Source: Lycorma delicatula (lineage: Eukaryota > Arthropoda > Insecta > Hemiptera > Fulgoridae). From it: a DNA stretch of 64,000 nucleotides. The notes beneath the pieces were generated by a model that saw only the letters and a program-made list of their open reading frames with translations, searched no databases and was not told the DNA's origin. Of the stretch, positions 56,349 through 64,000 are shown one piece after another. Position numbers and translations under genes: made by a program. How positions within the stretch are numbered: the stretch's first letter is position 1; each line of letters begins with the position of its first letter. Location of the stretch: assembly GCF_047948215.1 (NCBI RefSeq), contig NC_134458.1, positions 85,515,260-85,579,259 of the forward strand. Reading direction: 5' to 3'.

Positions 56349-58875
56349 TATATGTTCATGGGTTTTATAATAAAAATTTCAATCATAAAGTTTACTAGTT
56401 TAACTGAAATATCATAGCCTATTATAATTCTTACTTAAAACTATTACTTCTCTGGCTGTCATAATATAAAACAGAGGTAAAATAAACTAATACAATGAAC
56501 TAATGAATTGAATGAAAGTTACCTATAAAAAGATGATCCCTCCTGGAAAATACTAAAATCTTGGTTATAAAATTCTGTATGTATATATATGAGCTACCCT
56601 CCATTACATTTCATACCTGAGGAACCATTTAAAAAAAAAATGCAACAACTAAAAATGATATGGGAGGTTGATACTGACAGGGTTATCAATATTTAAAAAA
56701 AAATAATTAGATGACAAAGTGCTAAACTCAAAGGGGACTTGTAAAAATTTTTATTTTAAGGTGTCTTTTCTATTTTACGATAAAAACTAGTACCTCTGGG
56801 TACGACAAAGTAAATATTACCATTAAAACTTTCTTGAAAAAGAAATCAAAAACTATTCCACCCCTTAAAAAATTGAAATTTTATAAATTCTTTCAATATT
56901 TTGATATTTCAATCTACCGAGAAGAAAATTTAAAAATTATTTTTCTCTGAATGAGCCCGTATAAAGGCAGATGTCGTTTCTAACCTACTACAAACTACTA
57001 ACTAAAAATTGTAATTCTGAAGGTATTTTTAAACTTTTTGCTATTTCAACCTTTTTGCTTCAAAATTGTTTTATTATTTTTTAAAAAGAGACCTTTATCA
57101 CCAATTACAGTATACATTTTTTAATATTTTTAAGAATTAATTACTTCTTTTTTTATTAAATGGCTCTAAATATTTAAGTTGCTTTTAAGTAAATTTTATA
57201 ACAGATTAAAAGAAATCTATAAATTGTTCAAGTTATTTTATCATTCCACCGCTATAAATGAATCTAAATCTAAATTTTTTATTCCCCTATTTTTTCTTAA
57301 AAATCTTACGGGTAAGAGTTATTTAATTTCAATAATAAAAAAATTTAAGCTATTTAAAAATATGGGGAAAATTGAGTAACATTGCTCCCGGATTAAAAAA
57401 AAAAAAAATACTATTAAATCAATTTAATAAAAATTAATTAATTAAAATTTTTATAAGAGAAATCTGCTTGCGTTCCTGTAGTTAGAAAATAAATCTATAA
57501 TTGTTTTTAACCTATTTTTATAGAGGGGTAAGCTGTTAAGTTATTTGTATTTAATATTTTAAAGAAAAATATTTAACTATTACTATCGTAAATAAAAATT
57601 AATATATTTTCTGTTAAAAAGTCGCGTTAACAATAGAGATTAAATTATATTCATTTTTCTGGACGAAAATACATACACATTACTCAGAAGCTTTGTATGA
57701 ATTACTGAGCGTGTGGAAGATAGAGATGGGTTTAGCAGACGCAGATGCTGTTTTATTCTACCGTAATATCAATTTAGAGAACCCTCGAATAGCTTAAAGT
57801 TTTAAGATGAGGGAAAAATTCGTTTTGTCACCTTTCAGAATTTAATTTATACCCTGTCTAATGGTACGTTTAAATATCAATTTATGTTCCAATTGGTATA
57901 AGTTTACAATAGGTTAGCAGCTCATAATCGTACAGAACCTTTTCACTGGTAACTCTTATATGTTTATGAACATTTATTCTTTTATTACATTATATTTTAG
58001 GCCTATTCTTTTTAATTTCACCCCATATAATTTTTTTTTATGAGTTATGATAATTAACAACTAACTAAATAATTTATCAACCGCATCGTCGAATGGCCCA
58101 TACAATCAACCGACCTGCATAAGAATTATCCTAGGATAATAGTGAGCGATATGCTATACACCGGTCTGAAACACATGATGGACACAAATTTAGTTCTCAA
58201 ATCTAAATTTATTAAAAAAAATAATAAATATGATTTTTGCTATAAAACATTAAATATTTACATATATTTTTTCTTGGGAATAAAATTTCTCCGAATTATT
58301 GAAAGCGATTATTTTTTTTATATTTCTAAGAAATTATCATTTTTAAAATAGAATTTCTAATGAACTTCATACAATATTTGTAATATTTAATATGGAATAC
58401 TACATTTGCAGCATATATTTTAACAACCGCAGAAAATCTTTACAAAATCATTTTAAAAATTATAATTTTTCTATAGTTTAAAGTATCAACAATACTGGCT
58501 GTCGTTTTATAAACAGCGATAGAAAAGACTTGAATGTTAAGTTTAAAAAAAAAAACAAAATCAATCAAAAGTAGCTGTTATACGAGTGTTCTTAAATACG
58601 CACTTTCCGTAGAGTATTCCAGGGGAGTACTTCTTTTAAATATTGATCGTTTTAAGGATTTTTCCTTCTGGTGATTCCAAGATTAACATCAGGAACCCTC
58701 TATTTATTCATAGTGGTCAAAGCACCCATCCTTAATAAATAAACTGAAGTAGAAATTACATTCACTGTTTATCTGTTTATTTAAACATCACGGATCTCGT
58801 TACAAAAAGATATGGGGTTTTGCAACTTTTTTTATTTTTACTAATACATATTTATTTGGTTCGAGAGCTAAAAAA
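56349..58875. other. AT-rich DNA, nothing recognised
   Basis: Small less AT-rich islands at 57,660-57,800 and 58,080-58,190 have no readable content. The open frames on + are Ile/Lys/Phe-rich chance frames. Confidence 0.4.
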
Positions 58876-58911
58876 AAACCCACTATATATATATAGTGGG
58901 TTTGAATATAT

Positions 58912-58988
<77 letters not shown>
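58876..58988. repeat. 28-bp perfect palindrome followed by (AT)35 microsatellite
   Basis: 58,876-58,903 is AAACCCACTATATA mirrored exactly. From about 58,919 an uninterrupted alternating AT run of about 70 bp follows. The arrangement could form hairpins or cruciforms. Confidence 0.9.
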
Positions 58989-58994
<6 letters not shown>

Positions 58995-61900
58995 TAGTGT
59001 ATTATATTTTATGTTAATATATTATATTCAAAATTTTAATTCTCATCATTCTCATCAAGGAGGACTACAAGATTGTTTAATAACTATAAAAGATAAGTAA
59101 ATAAAGTTCAATCCTTAATAAAACAATCAAAATCCTATTTGAGCTGAAAGAGAAATGTTTCTATAACAACTTAATAAAGCAATTGCTTTAAATTAAATAA
59201 CTACGATTTTTTATTCAATTTCAGGAAATAATAAGCTATTACACATCAACGAAAAACATAACAATCACATAACACATCAACAAACATACCTCCCAAACAC
59301 AATACAAAATTTAGTAGAGTTTCATAGATTTTTAAAAGTGTAAAACGAAGGAATCTTTCGACGGATAACATACACAGTTTCGAATTTAGCATCATTTAAA
59401 AGTCCATAAAATTGCCTGTTTGTATATTTGTGGCGATTCCCCCCCCCCCCCCAAGTTATTGGTAAGCTGAAGCCAAAAATAAGTTACACTCCGAAGCCGA
59501 CATAGTGATTTAAAAATAATAAGCATCCCTTGACAGGCTACTTAGGAAAGTGAGGAGTAAAGGGGGTTTCCCGTAAACTCTTCACTTAACAAAACGTTCA
59601 CATCTTCATGTAAAGTCCACTGAAATACCGGTGTTGAGTTCAACATTACTCATTCACGTTTTTCTTCAAAAGGATTGACTGTATAGTAAACGTCATAACT
59701 CTCCGGAAAAGCGACTTTGACTGAAGCCTTTTGTACGTTATATGCGACGAAGTCAAACCGACCGGGATAGATAGCAAACGATTAATAAGCGTCTCTGACG
59801 AGAAACAACTCATTACATTATGGGAATAAAATTGCCTATCAATCGGTAGATATAAATTGATAATGTTTTATTCTATGTCGGTAACTTTAGTGTACGTAAA
59901 TTTTTACAAATGAATATATTTCGGTAGAATCTTACAAAAATTGGGATGCTGCTAGCCGGTTACATATAACTCCAATATTTTTTAGAAGAATTCGTCAAAT
60001 CATCAAACGTGAGCGAGATACTTATGAGACAACACTGTGAAAAAAATTGTTATATTTACTAATGTGTTTGTTTTATAAATGTTTAAAAACGATTAATTAA
60101 CGTACGAGTACTTGTACCTTAATTATGTACTCTTGTATATAACTACTATACTCGTATATCGCCTCTCTTTTAACAGTCCTAAATTCTTTCGTCCCGCTCC
60201 ACAATTATTTATGCATTTCCAATACTGTTCACAATAACATCCTTCTTAGAAATATTTATTGTAATTTAATCGTTTAAAGCTGTCCAAGAAGTACAAATCT
60301 GTTATAAAATAAAGTACCAAGCTGTAACCTACGCAAAAAAAAATAAAAAAATAACACTACAAATAAATTACTAACCGGCACGTGCATGCAGAAAATGAAT
60401 AAGACAACTAAGAAGAAAATAATTAAATTTGTTAATTTAACAGAGCACAGTAGTTGTATTGAACATTTTCTGACCGATCAAGTGCGGGAGAATTCCATTG
60501 AAATTTGACGCCACTTTCCGGTCAGATAAAGTAATCGATCGGTATTGTGGCTAAATAATCTCCAGTTATATATAACTTAACGCAAAATAAACTGGTTAAA
60601 AAAACAAATACGCACGCTTAAATTCCGACAAATAAATGTTAATCGCGTGTTTATGTAACAACTTTCATACAATTACAACTGAATTTCGTTTAGAGGAGCC
60701 GTCTATAAATAGTGATGCTATTAATACAAGTTTTTAATCTCCCTGTCCATATTACCCTGTTGTCCATTCATGCCAAAAATTTAATTGACCCCCTCCATGA
60801 ACAGCAGAAAAATATTACATTAGATTTCATTAATAACAACTGAATTATTTAAGGTTCAGTTGGAATATCTACATAATTCTGGAGTCTGATGAGGATGTTC
60901 CTCGTGGAGGTCTGAGCTTATTCTCAGATAGCTCATAAATATCTAGAGGAAAAGCAATTCGTTGAAATAAATATCTGAGTTAGTCAAAGGGAAATCGTCA
61001 ATCAGTTATGTGTTGTTTATATTCTTAGCGAGAACATTTAGATCATTCAAGAAATTGTGTGCGGGACAGGCAATCGGCTGCTTGGAAGGGATTTGAATCA
61101 CTGCGACTGGGTTTCTTGTCACGTTTTACGTTCCTTTTTGAAGATCATCCCTTTCTCATTATCTAATTTTCGCTTTTTACTTTATGTTTAATCCCTTCTT
61201 TCCCATATCGTTCTGCGTGTTTTGATTTAGCGTAAAACTGAATCTGTGCGAAGGATTTGAGAACATTTAGAGTTTCTGTGTCCTTGACATATGTACTTTA
61301 TTGGGGTCGACTCTTTGCGTACGGGTCTTTTTCTAAAGGGTGCAATATATAAACATGTATATCAATACCTGGTAATTTAGAAAGAGATCAAAAGGCATCA
61401 GGTTGAAGAGTGTAAGACCTAGAAAGTATTTTTCTGAAATAGACAGACTAAAGGTCAATTCTTAACTGATGATTAGAATAGGCATTTTTTATTTTTGTTT
61501 TTAGATAGCATATTTCTAAAATAAATCCTAAAAAATTCAACAAGATACATAAAGCCAACTTAAAATTAAAAGAAAAAAGTTACAAATTTTAGATTTGTAT
61601 TGTTATTTGTTATGATTTATAACTGACTTTATAAAGTCTGGATAAAAGATTATAAAAATAATGATATTTTACTCTTAGAGAGCGATTGAGTCCTCATTGT
61701 AAAATTTACAAGAAATAGTCTTGCGTTTGATTTTGCCTAACATAAAATTAATCTGAATTTTTTGTTAAAATGAGTTTGCCATTTTTAAAAATAAAGTAAA
61801 ATTTTTAATAAATATTTGTGCTATACCTCACTATAAATAAAATACATATTTAAGAGAAAAAGTATTCTGAAAGTGATACATTTTTTTTCTTATAAATTTA

Positions 61901-62098
61901 TTGAAAATTAAGTTAAAACTACTATTTTTTTCAACAGTAATTTTTTAAGCAAAATACTTTTTTTTGTGAAATATTGATTATTTTTAAACATAAAATTACG
62001 TTCTATTAATAGTTATTTAATAAAATTCTCTAAGGGTAGACTGTTGTAGATTAAAAGTTTTGAGGGAGATGCAACGTTTTACGCAGGTGTCGTAGAGA
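58989..62098. other. Less AT-rich DNA between divergent transcription units
   Basis: 59,400-60,600 and 60,850-61,340 are visibly richer in G and C, with CG dinucleotides, than the rest of the window, as often seen near insect gene starts. I found no exon. There is a C14 run at 59,440-59,453 and a TATAAATAG at 60,704 with no convincing initiator. 5' exons or regulatory DNA of either neighbouring gene may lie here. Confidence 0.35.
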
Positions 62099-62099
62099 G

Positions 62100-62137
62100 T
62101 ATATATAGGCGTAACTGAGAAGGGAACGCCGCTCATT
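62100..62137 (+). promoter_or_regulatory. TATA-box core promoter with initiator
   Basis: TATATATAGG at 62,100-62,109 is followed about 31-33 bp downstream by GCTCATTTCG, an arthropod-type initiator (TCAxTY) with the A at 62,135 as predicted start. The local sequence is richer in GC and CG than its flanks. The spacing is that of insect TATA promoters of strongly expressed or tissue-specific genes. Confidence 0.55.
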
Positions 62138-62169
62138 TCGTCGGCAACCGTCAAAGGATCTCTCAAAAC
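62135..62169 (+). other. Predicted non-coding first exon of a plus-strand gene
   Basis: From the predicted start at 62,135 to CAAAAC, followed by the strong donor GTGAGT at 62,170. There is no ATG within these 35 nt, so it would be a 5' UTR exon. The coding part was not found in the remaining 1.8 kb, so the first intron would extend beyond the window. A short leader exon ending in a consensus donor right after a TATA promoter is common in insects. Confidence 0.45.
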
Positions 62170-64000
62170 GTGAGTACTGCAAAAACTCGCACCCTTTCGC
62201 TACTACGTTTGTTTTAACTTCTTTCAGCTTGAAATCGACGTATGCTCTTAAAAGACAAACTATAAAATATTACACATTTTAGTAAAACACTCATTTAGTA
62301 ACTTACATTAATTGTACATTTTTTCTATTTTTATACACAAACAATAATAATTTCATATGAAGAAAACTTAAAAAACTCTTTCAGATTATTAATTACTAGT
62401 AATAAATTGATATTTTAATAAAACGATATATAGAGACTAGATGAATTTTCCGTAAAATAGCTACCGATTAAAAATTAAAGTATTTTCTATTATTACTTAG
62501 ATTCTCCCAATAAAAAATACTCATAAAAGTACGAATAATTAAAAAGCATTATTTCTGTATTCTTTGAATTTCACAGAACATTTATGGTCAGAGAATATCT
62601 TTTATTTTAAGACAAAAAAACTAACAAATCAAGTAGCGCTAATGATGTTAACATTCGTGCACGACTTCAGAAAAAATTAACAGTAAATTAGGTATTTTAT
62701 TAACAAAAAATGTTGGTTAAAGATGATACATATGAAAAAAAAAATGAAACAATAGATAATAAAACAGGTTTTCCAGAAAGTTTATGTCATATTTTAGAAA
62801 AAAAAAGAAGTATTATAAATATTATTGTCGTGGCGTAAAGGAACATTGCCAGTGAAATTTTATTGTAAAAAAATTTATCGGTTTTAATTTCATACTAGAG
62901 TAAATTTTATTTAAAGATATTATAAAAGTAATCCAAGTGGGTGGTATTAGAAAATATAATATTTAAATAACAATAATTATATAAATATAAAAGTACATCT
63001 AAGATAACACAACATTTTTATGCCACAGTTGAAGAAATAATAGATTTATTTTTATTTCAGTATGCTTTTATTTTGTACATATTATAGTTTTTAATCTGAT
63101 CTGTAATTATTCTTTTTATGCAACTATTTATCAGCATTTTTATTCCATAAAAATTGTGATTTTTATGTTACCGTAAATTTTTGTTGTTATTCAGTATGTT
63201 ACATTTTCCCTTTTCCATGAAAGTTTTTTTTTAAAAACAGTTGAAAAGTTTAAAAAAAAGCCACGTTTCGAAATTAATTCTTTAAAAAAAGCTGTTGATA
63301 AAACTTTAATATTTTTTGTATGAAATACTGGAGTTACATTTTTTATCATTTGAGACCAATTTTCACATATTGAAATATAAAAAATATAAATTGAAATATA
63401 TTCCAATATATTATTGGAATATATATATATATTCCAATTATTAATTTTAAAACAAAATTAAAATGTATATATAAGAATTTTCAGAAGATTACTGAAAAAA
63501 AAATGTTCACTATATTGACTGCCATTTTGGTATCGAATGTACTTTTTTACGCAATGTTCGAGTTTTTATTAAAAAAAATCCATTAAAAAAAGTCAAAATT
63601 GCTCTAAAAGAAACACTATTTAGTAAAATCAATAATAATTAATGTTAAAATAATATTAATTTCGCCCACGTAGTGATGTGTCGCACAAACCACAATACAC
63701 GGAGAGCTAAATATTATATTAACTAAATATCTTCATTTTTATTTAACTTCATATTTCAAGTTATTATTCACGAAAATATGTAACATTCGAATAAAATATG
63801 ATGTATTAACAAAGTCATAATTACTCCTGATACTGTAACACGTAATACGAAAACATATTACATATAAGTAGGAACATATTGCTCCCGGTACGACAAAATA
63901 CCCAGCAGAACACATCTCTAATAACTATTTTAGGAGTATTTTTGAATATCTTTTATTAATTTTTTCTGTTTAAATGATTTATATCCGTAATTTGAAACAG
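62170..64000. other. Probable first intron of the plus-strand gene; AT-rich
   Basis: No exon recognised. Two overlapping palindromes with TTCCAATA/TATTGGAA arms lie at 63,397-63,438. An acceptor-like TTTATTTCAG at 63,060 is followed by no usable frame. Confidence 0.4.

Noticed and set aside
58855..58870. GGTTCGAGAGC as a tRNA B box
   Set aside because: No matching A box, acceptor stem or anticodon arm could be folded around it.
60704..60712. TATAAATAG as a second plus-strand promoter
   Set aside because: No initiator lies at the right distance, and no exon or donor follows.

Overview
This window is AT-rich, intron-like DNA from a eukaryote, most likely an insect. Hemiptera is a guess from the flavour of the transposons. 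It holds several non-LTR retrotransposon types (R1-like, RTE-like, and an unresolved endonuclease-reverse transcriptase family), a piggyBac remnant with TTAA ends, Tigger/pogo and Tc1-mariner fragments, GT-AG splice sites, a TATA promoter, and simple repeats. I see no bacterial operons, rRNA or tRNA genes, or CRISPR.

Host genes. The best host-gene evidence is on the minus strand. Four or five exons have compatible reading phases: a possible start exon at 56,333-56,348 and exons at 50,757-51,317, 48,197-48,268, 20,646-20,701 and 8,199-8,291 (stop codon). Spliced in that order they stay in one frame, giving about 265 codons over 48 kb. The 561-nt exon and the last exon are the most secure. I do not recognise the protein. 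On the plus strand, a TATA box, initiator and short first exon with a strong donor at 62.1 kb look like the start of another gene that runs out of the window.

Mobile DNA, region by region. 1.15-4.76 kb: a decayed LINE on + with unrelated repeat DNA inside it. 10.83-11.75 kb: an internally deleted piggyBac-like element with TTAA duplications. 14.9-15.1 and 18.99-19.32 kb: Tigger/pogo-like fragments. 16.4-17.93 kb: a 5'-truncated LINE. 29.72-47.17 kb: a large inverted duplication with near-identical arms of 3.8 kb, each carrying an R1-like LINE; the left arm keeps 2.74 kb that the right arm lost. Its 7.15-kb spacer holds a long-TIR DNA transposon (36.20-40.08 kb), whose decayed protein belongs to a recurrent uncharacterised insect family, and an R1-like insertion with a perfect 17-bp target duplication. 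47.25-47.46 kb: a hairpin MITE with TA duplications. 49.14-50.13 kb: an RTE-like LINE fragment. 53.46-53.62 kb: one end of a Tc1-like element.

The most notable items are the inverted duplication, the long-TIR transposon, a CA microsatellite that seems to have grown from its Val-Cys-Val-Cys codons, a 181-bp insert with a 9-bp target duplication inside the R1-like endonuclease, the possibly chimeric R1-like insertion, and the phase-consistent split gene. All calls come from reading the sequence by eye; no database search was run.
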